Below are positions 1-11,541 of a stretch of DNA of 64,000 nucleotides, one piece after another. This stretch comes from Populus alba (lineage: Eukaryota; Streptophyta; Magnoliopsida; Malpighiales; Salicaceae): NCBI RefSeq assembly GCF_005239225.2, contig NC_133295.1, positions 1,364,001 to 1,428,000 on the forward strand, written 5' to 3'. Made by a program: the position numbers and the translations under genes. The notes under the pieces were generated by a model that did not search any database, was not told the DNA's origin, and was given only the letters and a program-made list of their open reading frames with translations. Each line of letters begins with the position of its first letter. Position 1 is the stretch's first letter.

Positions 1-434
1 GGAGGAGGCTATGAATGCTATGTTGGAGAATTCTTCTCCTGATGAGAACGATTGAAGCAATAAAAATAGCATTATGAATGGAGGTGATTCATAATAAAAA
101 TGGAGGTGATTCACTTTATCATTATGAAGCAATAATGCTACCTTTCTTCTACATTAAAGAATCCAACAAAGCTCCCTAAAAGCTGTTTTGAATTTGTATG
201 GACTAAGAATTCAGGTGCGTTTTGTTTGTGGTCAGTGTGATACAATGTTTTCTGCTAGCTTATTCAGGTAGTCTCATGATATAGGTCCTCTATGAAGTGT
301 AAAAAATTAGAAGATAAATAACGAAGCAATGAATATACTATCCAGCCTAGTCATCATGTCTTTCGACTCTTTCCAGTTAAACTAGCAATTTTCTTTGACT
401 ACTTGCAGATAGCTAGCTTTATCAAGACTCGCAT
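1..434 (+). pseudogene. Duplicated 3' end of an unidentified gene
   Basis: Bases 1-54 read as the end of an open frame (ending NSSPDEND, then TGA). The remainder looks like 3' untranslated sequence. The same sequence recurs at about 38955-39328 with small differences, and there the frame extends further upstream. Both copies are cut by LTR sequence close to the same point: here by the solo LTR at 435, there by a reversed Copia LTR at 39329. I do not recognise the gene. It may be the last exon of a host gene copied with the RLP cluster, or an old repeat. Confidence 0.45.
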
Positions 435-2755
435 TGTAACGTTTTGAATTAATGAGTTGGAAAATACAATAAAGCTCTTGAAGGTTTAAAAGTTAGAATA
501 AATGAATAAGGGGTATAGTGGTAATTCAACAAAACTTGATAAATATAAATAGAAAATAAGAAAAAGAAAAAGAAAAAGAAAAAAAAAGAGAGAGATCAGA
601 AATTTAGAGAGCAAATCGGCAGGAGATAAAGGGAGGAAGAAGAAGAAGAAGAGAAAAGAGGGAAATTATAAGGGAAATAGAAAGGAGTTGAAGGAAATAA
701 GTTTAAAGGTAAGATTATGTATAAATATGTGTTAATTAAGCTTTAATTTCGGTTTTAATAAATGTTAGGGTTATGAAGTTTGTGTTTTGGGTTTGATTGA
801 TGATTTAATTTGAATGTTATAGAGTTAATTGTTGTGGATATTTGATTATTTGGATGATTTTGAGAGATTGAATTGAAAGATGATGATTTTGAGTTATGGT
901 TTTGTTTGAATGGTGAATTTGTGTTAGAAATTTGGAGAGAACAGTGGGGTTTCTGTTAAAATTCTGGGTTGGAGGTTGAAGATGAAGAAAATTCAATTTG
1001 GTCCCTCAATTTGCGAAAATTACATTTTAGTCCCCCAAACTTTGGAAAATTGAAAATTGGTCCCTGGAGCATATTCCGAGATTCTGAACAGAATAACATA
1101 TGAATTATGGGCAGAATTACTGTATAGTTATGAAATTTTAAAACTTTCAATTTGGTCCTCCAATTTGACAAAAATTACCATTTGACCCTAAAAATTTGGT
1201 AAAATTCCAAAATGGTCCCTGGAGCATAATGAGATATTCTGGACAGAACTGAGGATTAATTATGGTCAGAATTTCAGTATATTCATGGATTTATGACAAA
1301 TTTTAGTTTGGTCCTCCATTTGACAAAAAATACAATTTGACCCTAAAAATTTGGAAAAATTCCAGAATGGTCCTTGGAGCATAATTAGAGGTTCTGGACA
1401 GAAATGAGGATGAATTATGGACATAATTCCACTATAGTCATGAATTTATGATATGTTTAGTTTGGTCCTCCAATTAGACGAAAATTACAATTTGGCCCTA
1501 AAAATATGATAAATTCCAGATTAATCCCTAGCTGTAATATTAGCTTTTGCAGATTAGTTTGATGAATAATTAAGGGTTATTTAGTAAATTATTATCAAGT
1601 CTTATTATTTGTTTTATTATGGATTAGATTTAGAGAAAACTGTTAATTTTTAGGTTTTTAGGAAAATAACTAGTTTAATCTAAAAACATACAGGGTTACG
1701 GAATATACACTTAGATAAGTGCATTAAATAGGTTATATATTCTTTCGAGTCATTTTTGAATATGTCTCATTTGTATTCAGATAATCCTGATATTCTACCG
1801 ACAGGACGTCAGTAGGATTTTCTTCGGTGTCTGCTTTTGGCTTCTGTTTGCTTTTGAGTCAGGTGAATGGATAATTTTCCATATGCATGAGAAATATTAT
1901 AAATATTTGAGTTATTAATATGAATTGGATCATGCTTCTTGATAATATATATGTTGACTATAATCCTTGTTATGATAAAGCATGATCATTTGTTGAATCT
2001 GAATTCTTGATATGAACTAGTATATATTTTGAATTGACTTCTGAATTGATAGCTCCTCATTTGATTGATGTCATGAGTTGAGCCTTGAGATATGTATATG
2101 TTCGTTTGATTATGATTATGAACCTATGGTATGTCAGTCAGAATACCCATGCTAACAGGGTAGTGTTAGTCTTTGTGCACATCGTATCTGAACCCTAGTT
2201 GGTCGGGGGAGTCACCAACTTGTGTGGACTGATCATCCCACAGTACGGAGCCTCATGCTCATTGAATTTTGATTTTCTGACGAGTTCTACCATATGATAT
2301 TCTTGTTATGGCCTATTTGAGAAACCTTTCTCTAAGAACCTAGAGCCATACTTGTATATATATTTCTCATTGCTGTATTACCTCGTGTGTGTATATTGAA
2401 TGTTATCTACTCACTGAGTTGTTGAACTCACCCTCTCATTATTTATCCTTTTCAGGCTTATAACTTGATAGCATGTCACTTTTGTTAAACCTTCCGAACC
2501 TGCTTTTTGGTTGTAATTTGTACCTTCCTTTTATGTCAAGTTAGTGCTCCAAAACTATGAATTTATATGAAGTCTTGTATTAAGACAATCGAATTATGTT
2601 ATAAAGTTAGTTTTGTTGTTACTGCTATGTTGAACTCTGATTGAGTTGTTTAAAGGATAAGTTTTGTATGTAAGTTTGGGTTCGCATAGGTATGAAACCT
2701 TGGAGGGGAACCTTGTCTATGTGCCGGTTATGGATCCGGGATTCGGGTCGTGACA
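435..2755 (+). mobile_element. Solo LTR A
   Basis: The segment begins TGTAACG and ends GTCGTGACA, the TG...CA termini of an LTR. It is flanked by CGCAT (430-434) and CGTAT (2756-2760), a 5-bp target duplication with one mismatch. No primer-binding site or polypurine tract adjoins it, so this is a solo LTR left by LTR-LTR recombination. The terminal GGATCCGGGATTCGGGTCGTGACA type is common in plant Gypsy LTRs. An inverted homologue lies at 3525-5707. Confidence 0.75.
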
Positions 2756-3427
2756 CGTATATTTAGATCAAATGCCAAGAAAGGGAAGGATATTGTTTCA
2801 AGAACACCCAGTCTATCTGATCCATCTACACAACCATTCTAGGAGGACAGGAAACCGATTTCCTATAGAGTTCCTGACTCTGCTGAACTTTCCTTTCATT
2901 GTTTCTGGCCATTGATGTTTCCCAAGGTATCGAACACAGGTCAAATAGCATTCCTATTTTTTTAAGAGCTCTTTCTCGAAATCCAGAGGTGGGATTAATC
3001 AGTTGAGGGAAATGCCTGCTTCTATGATTCACACCTCATCCATTAATGATCGTTTTCTTCTGATCTTGTGCTCCATGGAATCTAGTGCAACTTTTGAGCA
3101 CTGTATGTGTTTTATTTTTTCCTTCACAAGTTCTCTTAACTTTAACCAGCTAATTTTTTCATTACCTAGACGAGATGTTTCTTCTATATAAAAAAACCAC
3201 TGTGTTTCCATTGAGGAAGTGAGTTGTCGAAACTCTAGAAGTGGTGTTACAAGTAACTTGAAGGGAGTGGAAAACATTCCTGATTGCATTTCTCAAAATT
3301 TTTTGTTGTTGCCGGAATTTTCTTTTATTAATGAATTGTTTTTGTTGTTGCCGGAATTATGGCTCGGAGTGCCCAATGCTTGATAGAATATTAAGTCTAG
3401 ATAACATATGTCTAGCTTGTTTTCAGG
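2756..3427. other. Spacer between the inverted solo LTRs
   Basis: The spacer has two short minus-strand frames (2826-3032 and 3029-3289) and one plus-strand frame (3003-3191), all overlapping. The 3029-3289 frame encodes a Lys/Arg-rich, helix-prone peptide (86 codons) that I cannot assign. No domain, promoter or splice pattern supports a real gene. It could be a remnant of the locus into which both LTRs inserted. Confidence 0.25.
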
Positions 3428-3524
3428 CTCAACGCCCTTCAGCATGGTTAAGAGTAAAGCCCAAGTGGACATGGGTTTAACAAGCTTCTAGACAGACATG
3501 GGTCTGGAGAGTTGTCAAACCTAA
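3428..3524. repeat. Left stub of a ~63-bp minisatellite
   Basis: Degenerate units of the type gagcccaagtggacatgggt...caagct are cut at CCTAA (3520-3524) by solo LTR B. The array resumes at 5708 on the other side of the LTR. Confidence 0.6.
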
Positions 3525-4306
3525 TATCACGACCCGAATCCCGGATCCATGACCGGCATATAGGCAAGGTTCCATACCTATGCGAACCCAAACTTACATA
3601 CAAACTTATCCTTCAAAACTCAATCAGAGTTGTTCAACGCAACAGTAACAACAAAACTAACTTTATAACATAATGTGATTGTCTTAATACAAGAGTTAAT
3701 ATAATTTCATAGTTTTGGAGCACTAAGTTGACATAAAAGGAAGGTACAAATTACAACCAAAAAGCAGGTTCGGAAGATTCAACAAAAGTGACCTGCTATA
3801 AAGCTATAAGCCTGAAAATGATAAATAATAAGGGGGTGAGTTCAACAACTCAGTGAGTAGATAATATTCAATACACACACACGAGGTAATAACAATGAGA
3901 ATTATATACAATTATGGCTATAGGTTCTTATATGAAGGTTTCTCAAATAAGCCATAACAAGAAGATCAAATGGTAAAGCTCGTCAGAAAATCAAAATGCA
4001 ATGAGCATGAGGCTCTGTACTGTGGGATGATGAGTCCACACAGGTTGGTGACTCCCCCGACCAACTAGGGTTCAGATACGATGTGCACAAAGACTAACAC
4101 TACCCTGTTAGCATGGGTATTCTGACTGATATACCATAGGTTCATAATCGTAATCAAACAAACATATTCATATTTCAAAGCTCAACTCATGACATCAATC
4201 AAATGAGGAGCTATCAATTCAGAAGTCAATTCAAAATATATGTTGGTTCATATCAAGAATTTAGATTCAATAATTGATCATGCTTTATCATAACAAGGAT
4301 AATAAT

Positions 4307-4353
<47 letters not shown>

Positions 4354-5707
4354 ATATATTATCAAGAAGCATGATCCAATTTATATTAACAAAATCAAAT
4401 ATTTATAATTTTCTCATGCATATGGAACATTAACCACTCACCTGACTCAAAAGCAAATAGAAGCCAAAAGCAGACACCGAAGAAAATCCTACTGACGTCC
4501 TGCCGGTAGAATATCAGGATTATCTGAATATAAATGAGACATATTCAAGAACGACTCAAAAGAACAAATAACCTATTTAATACACTTAACTAAGTGTGTA
4601 TTCCGTAATCCTATATGTTTTTGAACTAACTAGTCAATTCTCTTAAAAACCCAAAATCTAACGGTTTTCCCGATATCTAATCCATAATAAAAACAACTAA
4701 TAAAACTTGATAATAATTCACTAAATAACCCTTAATTATTCATCAAACTAATCTGCAAAAGCTAATATTACAGCTAGGGACTAATCTGGAATTTATCATA
4801 TTTTTTAGGGCCAAATTGTAACTTTTATCAAATGGAGGACCAAACTAAAATTTGTCATAAATTCATGAATATACTGAAATTATGACCTCAATTAATCCTC
4901 AATTCTGTCCAGGATGTATCATTATGCTCCAGGGACCATTCTGGAATTTTACCAAATTTTTAGGGTTAAATTGTAATTTTTGTTAAATTGGAGGACCAAA
5001 TTGAAAGTGTTAAATTCTCTTATCTATACAGTAATTCTACCCATAATTCATATGTTATTCTATTCAGAATCTCGGAATATGCTCCAGGGACCAATTTGTA
5101 ATTTTCCAAAGTTCGGGGACTAAACTGTAATTTCACAAATTGAGGGACCAAATTGAATTTTTGTCATCTTCAACCTCCATTCCAGAATTTTTAACAGGAA
5201 CCCCACTGTTCTCTCCAAAATTTGTAACACAATTTCACCATTCAAACAAAAATCACAACTCAAAATCATCATCTTTCAATTCAATCTCTCAAAAATCTAC
5301 CAAATAATCAATTACCCACAATAATCAACCCCCATCATTCAATTTAATTCATCAATTTAAACCAAAAGAAAAATTCTCAAAATCCTAACATTCATCAAAA
5401 CTGAAATTAAAGCTTAATTAACATATTATACACATTAAACAACCTAAATCTTACCTTTAAACTTATTTCCTCCCAATCTCTTCCTTTTTCCTTAATTTTC
5501 CCTTCTTTTCTCTACTTCTTCTTCTTCCTCCCTTCTCTCTCATGGTTTGTTCTTTAAATTTTCAGATCCTTCTTTTTTTTCTTTTTTTTTTTATATATAT
5601 CAACTATTTATCCAATTACTACTATACCTTTATTTATTTATACTCTCTCTTTAAGCCTCCAAGGGCTTTGTTGTAATATCCTATCTTATTAAATTCAAAA
5701 CATTACA
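3525..5707 (-). mobile_element. Solo LTR B, inverted relative to LTR A
   Basis: The segment is homologous over its whole length to 435-2755 in reverse complement. It starts TATCACGACCCG (TG mutated to TA) and ends CATTACA. It has perfect 5-bp target duplications, CCTAA at 3520-3524 and 5708-5712, so it inserted independently of LTR A. An (AT)n tract of about 50 bp at 4310-4360 is unique to this copy. No internal retrotransposon sequence remains. Confidence 0.8.
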
Positions 5708-6230
5708 CCTAATGTTCTTGGGCTCAGCTACACGATGAGCCCAAGCAAAAATAAATATGGCGATCTGCCAGACTTAACGTTCTTCGTTCAACTATGCACT
5801 GAACCCAAACAAACATGGATTTGGCAAGCTGCTAAACTCAATATCATTGAGTTAAGCTATGTGTTGAGCCTATATTAACATGGATCTTACAAGCTATGAG
5901 TTCCAACATCCTTAGATTCAACTACGTGCTTAGTCCAAATACACATAAGTTTGGTAAGCTTTCAAACCCAATATTCTTGGATTTAGGTACTCGATGAGCC
6001 CAAGTGGACGTGGGTCTAGCGAGCTGCTAGACCCAACACTCTCGAGTTCAGCTGCTTGTTGAGCCTCTGGCGAGTTGTCTGACCCCACACTCTTGGATTC
6101 ACCTACTTGCAGAGCCCAAATGAATATGGATCTAGCAAGCTGCCAGATCCACCCCTCGTGGACTAGGCATTGTGCCAAGCCAAAGTGGGTTTGGGCATGA
6201 CGATCATTATAGGCCCCATGTTAGGCTAAA
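5708..6230. repeat. ~63-bp degenerate minisatellite
   Basis: About eight diverged units alternate a 'gagcccaa...atgg' half with a 'ctagc(a/g)agctgc...gaccc' half and a 'ca(a/c)tcttggattcag' linker. The array continues from 3428-3524 across solo LTR B. An 82-codon minus-strand frame (5930-6178) runs through it, but its peptide only mirrors the repeat period and is not considered a gene. Confidence 0.6.
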
Positions 6231-6319
6231 AGGTTTCGTTTGTCCATTCTTTTGACTTTTAATATAAATTTTAAAGTTAAGGATATTCATCTTCCTATAT
6301 CTCTAGATATATAAAAGTT

Positions 6320-8450
6320 TTCTAAAGGCCTATCATATTTTTATTGCCATTAATATTTTGTAATGGATATTTATCCCTCAATAATTTTGTGCAAGGGGTA
6401 TTTGTTCATCACTTAATGTTTTGTAAGAAATATTTATCTTTTATTAATTAATGCTATAAGAAAGAAATGACTTTCCACCCCTTAACTCCATCAAAATAAC
6501 AAGGTTCATGGGTTATAAATACTTTCTGAACCATACAGGTAAAGGTTTTATAATCTTTATTTTTTATTGTATACATATTTTTTTAATTATTTGTTTACAT
6601 AATCTGATTGTTAAATTATTTTTTATTTAAAATAGATAAAGGAAAAATCAAAGTATATAAATTGAAAAATTGATAAGCAAGAAAAGTGTTTTTGTAAAAA
6701 AAATATTATTGAATTAAGCATGATCAAAATTTGTCAAATAACAATTTAATTACTTTTAATACTAAAAGGATTAGTTAATTTAAGAAAAATTAGCAACCCC
6801 TGAAACACTATTTAATTCAATTAGGAAATCAATATTGTCGTGTTTCTATTTTTAGAGCATGTTAATGCGGTAGAGGTTATTTTTTATAGTATTTTTTGTT
6901 TGAAAATATATTAAAAAAATATTTTGTATTTTGTATTTTATAAAACTTATTTTTGACAAGAAATCAATATTATCGTGTTCCTAGTATGTTTATATATCTG
7001 TTTAATATATTGATATCAGTTTTTACATATTATGCTCTTGTATAGTAATCAACTAAGGGAGCTCTCCTTGCGTGGAGATATTTGCAAATGAATAACTCAA
7101 CCCTCTGAGAAAACAAGCTACAAAGGAAGTTCTAATTAGCAGATAGACTTGCTGCACATCACTCACTTGGACTTGATGTCGACAAAAATGTTAATTTCGG
7201 AAATTAATTAATATTTCCGTGTTTCCAACACTCAGTACATCTTTTTGCACGATATATAAGTGCAAAGTCATTAGTGCTTGGCGTAATTATTCCTTTAATT
7301 AGTCTAGCAACAACTACTTAGTGGGGGCACGATTTTGCACAATTTTGAGTCAACAAGGAAAGTTGATAGGAACCTCACCTTCCGTAAATAGTAATGGCTA
7401 TTTTTTTGAGCATTTATAATTTTTATATAATTCATATAATAATTAACAACAATGCTAATTTCCAGCGCTCATACTCTTTTTTCCTGTTGTTGTCTTGGTG
7501 TCCTTTAAAGCATGTTTGGAAATGTAGTTATGATTATTATTTTTTTCACTCATAAATAATATTAAAATAATATTTTTTTATTTAAAAAAAAATTATAATT
7601 TTTGAAATTAATATTTCCGTATTTCCAATATTCTTGCATAGGCAACAATGGAAATATATTTGCAACTGATCAATAATTCAATCTGGAGTTCCATATTCAG
7701 AACCACTCACTGGGTTGCGAAGACTTGGAGGTCAAGGAGGAAATGAACAGACCAAGTGACGATTGATTTTCTCTTGTTGATGCTGAGAAAGAAAGATCTT
7801 TTAGGCGTCCACTAACTTGGAAATTAAAATTGCCGTGTTTCCAACATTCTTGCAGAGTCAACAAAGGGACCTAATTGTATGGAAATATTTGCAATTGAAT
7901 AATTCAACCTGCAGTTCCATATTCATAACTACTTACTTGGAGGTCAAGGAGGAAAAGGACAGACCAGATGAAGATTGGTTTTCCCTTGTAGATGCTGGAA
8001 AAGAAAAATAATCATTTTAGTCGTAATGAGTCTTTTTTATTTTTATTTGACGGTTATTTGTTTTTTAGCACTATCAAGTTTCTTTCATTCTAAAATTTTA
8101 ACCTGATTTTTATTCAATATTTTTTAAGGCTCCACACACAATTTTAGTATTTTCTGATAACCCGATCAAGAATTATGAATTTATATAATAAATAGTACTG
8201 TATAATAAATAAAAGAAGGAAAAACAAAAAATAATCTAGCATGATGGGGATACGGTTTTTGACTTTGACTCTCTTAACTAAAAAAAATTTAGATTTTAAT
8301 TTAAAAAGTAGCTGATTTGATGGAGAAAAATATAATTTTTTACTAATTTAATTAAATATAAACTTATTTAATATTAATATAAAAAAATATTGATAAAATC
8401 TTGACCTGGACTATAACCCACCTAAGCCTTCAACTTGCCTCCTCCCCTGG
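6320..8450. repeat. Segmental tandem duplication, unit A
   Basis: This AT-rich, non-coding unit is collinear with unit B (8566-10945). The shared left part contains 'aataacaaggttca...ggttataaatact' and 'taaaggaaaaatcaaagtatataaattgaa'. The shared right part contains 'tagcactatcaagttt...cattctaaaattttaac' and 'gataaaatcttgacctg'. Unit A holds two to three copies of the exon-like module (about 7100-7270, 7620-7800, 7820-8011). It also carries the 35-bp box found upstream of RLP3 (about 7249-7284). Confidence 0.6.
7817..8011 (+). other. Exon-like module, copy in unit A
   Basis: This 64-codon frame ends TAA. Its key segment reads VWKYLQLNNST, then LEVKEEKDRPDEDWFSLVDA. The same reading appears at 9906-10125, and at DNA level at about 7640-7800 and 9240-9290. 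The recurrence of the acidic DW(F)SLVDA segment suggests a duplicated old exon rather than chance, but the copies are frame-broken outside it. I recognise no family. It could equally be conserved non-coding DNA copied with the RLP flanks. Confidence 0.3.
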
Positions 8451-8565
8451 CTGCTCTGTTTACCAATAATGGTTCAGTAATGTTATTCCTAAACATTCAC
8501 TAAATAGTTTCTTTAATTTGCAAGATGAAATTCCTTTAAGTCTAACTTGTAAAATAATAGTCTTT

Positions 8566-10945
8566 TAAAGATCTACTATATTTTTATCACCATTAATATT
8601 TTATAACAAATATTTATCCCTCATTAATATTATGCAATAAATATTTGTTCCCCGTTTAATGTTGTCTAAGAGATATTTATTCTTTTATTATTGCTATAAA
8701 AAAGAAATGACTCTTTAGACTCTCTACTCCAACAAAATAACAAGGTTCAAAGGTTATAAATACTCCTTGAACCATCTAGGTAAATGGTTTATAATCTTCA
8801 TTCTTTACTGCATACATATTTTTTTTAATTATTTGTTTACATAATCTCATAGTTAAATTATTATTTTTATTTAAAATAGAAAAAGGAAAAATAAAAAAAT
8901 CAAAGCATATAAATTGAAAGGTTGATAAGAAAGAAAAGTGTTTTTTTAAAAGAATATTACTGAAATAAGCAGTGTTTTTCATTTTTATTTTTTAAGATTA
9001 ATTTTTGACAAAAAATCAACATTCTTGCATTGCTAACATATTTTTACATTGTTTTAATACATTGATGTCAAGAACACAGTTAACGCTAGACGAGCTACAA
9101 AGGAAGTTCTAATTAGCACATAGATTTGCTGCATATCATTCACATAGACTTGATTTCAAGAAAAATGTTAATTTTGGAAATTAATTAATATTGCCGTGTT
9201 TCCAACACTCAGTGCTCCTGTTTAGTCACCAATCCTTGCGAGGAAATATTCGCAATTGAATAATTCAACCCTCAGTTACATATTCAGCACCACATGAAGA
9301 TCAGAAAATATCTAAATATCCGAAGACTTTTCTGGACCGTTGCCTATTGCTTTCTGACCTTGATATAAAATTGACACTTCACGAGAGTCCCAAATTTACT
9401 GCAAGATCGGCTAGTACACTACAACAGCTAAGCACTGCACTCCTTCAGATTTTTCTTCGTACTAACACAAAAAACAAAACGAAGGTGGATGTTGCATGTG
9501 ACCGCAGATTTATCCAGCAAAAATCTGTACCTATAGGGTTGCATTGTTGGCACACAAAAAGTAAGATCCATAAGACGAGCTGCAAAGGAAGAGCACAAAC
9601 TGTATCTATTAGCATATATATATTCATTGCTATTTTCTAAACTATGAATGCTTCTTCTTCTTCTGGGAAACACATAAATTGCTTAACCCTTCAAGTACTC
9701 AGTCACCTGTTCTTGTTAATAATAGCAATAATAATCTATCAGTGCATGCGAAGGGGTGTCCAATTAGTATTAAGTTTATAAGCCAGCAAGGAATAATAGC
9801 GGGGTAGATCGATGTCCCCGAGAACAGCTGCCATCAGACGAGCTGCAAAGGAAGTTCTAATTAGAGCATGAACTATATCTGTTAGCTCAAATACTTGCGG
9901 CCAAAATGTCAATTTTGGAAATTAGAACTCCCGTGTTTCCAACGCTTACTCTTGTGTGGAAATATTTGCAAGTGAACCTTCAGTTCCATATATATTCAGC
10001 ACCACATAAAGAGTGGACAATATCTATACATCCAAGTTCCGAAGAGTTGGAGGTCAAGGACAGAACAAATAAAGATTGGTTCTTCCTTGTTGATGCTGAA
10101 AGAGAAAGACCTTCGAGGACGAGTGGTAGAAGTCCCTTAATATGTTTTTGAAAATAAAAAAATATCCTTTGATGTTTTGTAGAATACAATTCATCTATAA
10201 TTAAATCTGAATTGATATTGTAACAACTCATCAACCGAGATAAAATAACAATTTCATGTCAACTGAAAAACAAAATAATTAAATTTTTTTCCTTTTTCAA
10301 TTCCTCCTTCCTTCACTTGATTCTTCCTTATATTAGTACTTTATAAGTTGGACTTTGTAAGTTTACAAGGTTATTCTTTTATTTTTCTTATTTGTTTTTA
10401 GATTTTTTTTTATGTTTTCCTCTTACTTTTGTCTCTTTCTCTCTTTCCTTTTCTTTTCTTTCTTTTCCTGTTCTGCTTCTGTCCGATTGTCAACATATAA
10501 AAAGAAAGGAAGCCTGATTTGTTTTTTTTTTTTTAATGACAAATAACCATTTTACCCTTAATTAGTCGTTTTACTTTTATTTGATGGTTTTTTTTTGTTA
10601 GCACTACCGAACTCTGTTCATTCTAAAATTTTAACTAGATTTTATTCAATATATTTTAAGATCTCTCGTAAACTTTCAGTTCAATCTGATAGTCGGATTG
10701 AAAATTACACCCAATAAAGTAAAACTGGTCAAATTATGATTTTTTATCGAATTTCTGAATTTCTTCAAAAATTATGAAATTTTAACCCAAGCTAAAGCAT
10801 CATATTAGACGACTCCACGTAAATTTTTAGAATTTTTTAATACCTCAATCGAGAATTATAAATTTTTTTATATAAAACTAGTCAAATAATATTGATAAAA
10901 TCTTCACCTGAGTTAGAATCTACCCGAGTCTTTACATGCCTCCGC
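8566..10945. repeat. Segmental tandem duplication, unit B
   Basis: This is the second copy of the 6320-8450 unit. It is also AT-rich and carries additional repeats of 'cgagctgcaaaggaag' (about 9093, 9577 and 9839). A short third fragment of the unit's left part recurs at about 11210-11330, just before the RLP1 promoter. This suggests the duplication grew by repeated unequal exchange next to the RLP locus. Confidence 0.6.
9906..10151 (+). other. Exon-like module, copy in unit B
   Basis: This 81-codon frame contains LVWKYLQVN and EELEVKDRTNKDWFFLVDA, the same peptide segment as at 7817-8011. The frame runs on through RERPSRTSGRS to a TGA. Conservation of the reading frame between two copies is the only sign of coding origin. 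There is no recognised domain and no promoter. Confidence 0.3.
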
Positions 10946-11463
10946 AGTTATCTGTGAGCCCAAAGACTTGCTGCAAAAATGTCACTTTTGGAAATAAGTA
11001 CGTACTAATAATAACAAAAAAAATTCAAGATAACAAAAAAAAACTAAAATGTATATAAAAAACGTGTTGACTGTAGACTGGATTGAAGTGGACATAAGAA
11101 GGTGAGGATGACTCTTTAACTCTGCATCCCCACTTGCTTAAGCTGTGAGTAAAACTACGATCGTAAATTATTAACAAGTTTTCTTCCTATATATTGAGGA
11201 CGTTGTGGATTGAATTTCTTGGAAATTATATTTTAAATTATTTTTTATTTAAAATAGAAAGGGGAAAAATCAAAGTATATCAATTGAAGGAATGGAAAGA
11301 TTTTTTTTAAAAACAAAATATTACTAATAATGTTTTGACTCAAGTCTCGCTCTTGTTTTATTCTTACTTTTTTATTATTATTATTAAATCCTGGAAAAAG
11401 GTATTATTCATATTATGTGACTTTGATTTCGTCAGTATACAATCTAGGACTGTAGCGTTTGTC

Positions 11464-11470
11464 TATAAAT
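11464..11470 (+). promoter_or_regulatory. TATA box of RLP1
   Basis: TATAAAT sits 72-78 bp upstream of the ATG in the context gtttgtctataaatactacta. The same context precedes RLP2 (23272-23278) and RLP3 (55134-55140, minus), so the core promoter was copied with the genes. Confidence 0.65.
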
Positions 11471-11541
11471 ACTACTAATAATGCCTTTCTTTACTTCTCA
11501 TCTTTCCCAGTTAGTTATACTTTAAATCCTGAAAGGCAGCC

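Noticed and set aside
5930..6178. 82-codon minus-strand ORF
   Set aside because: It tracks the ~63-bp minisatellite and has no domain.
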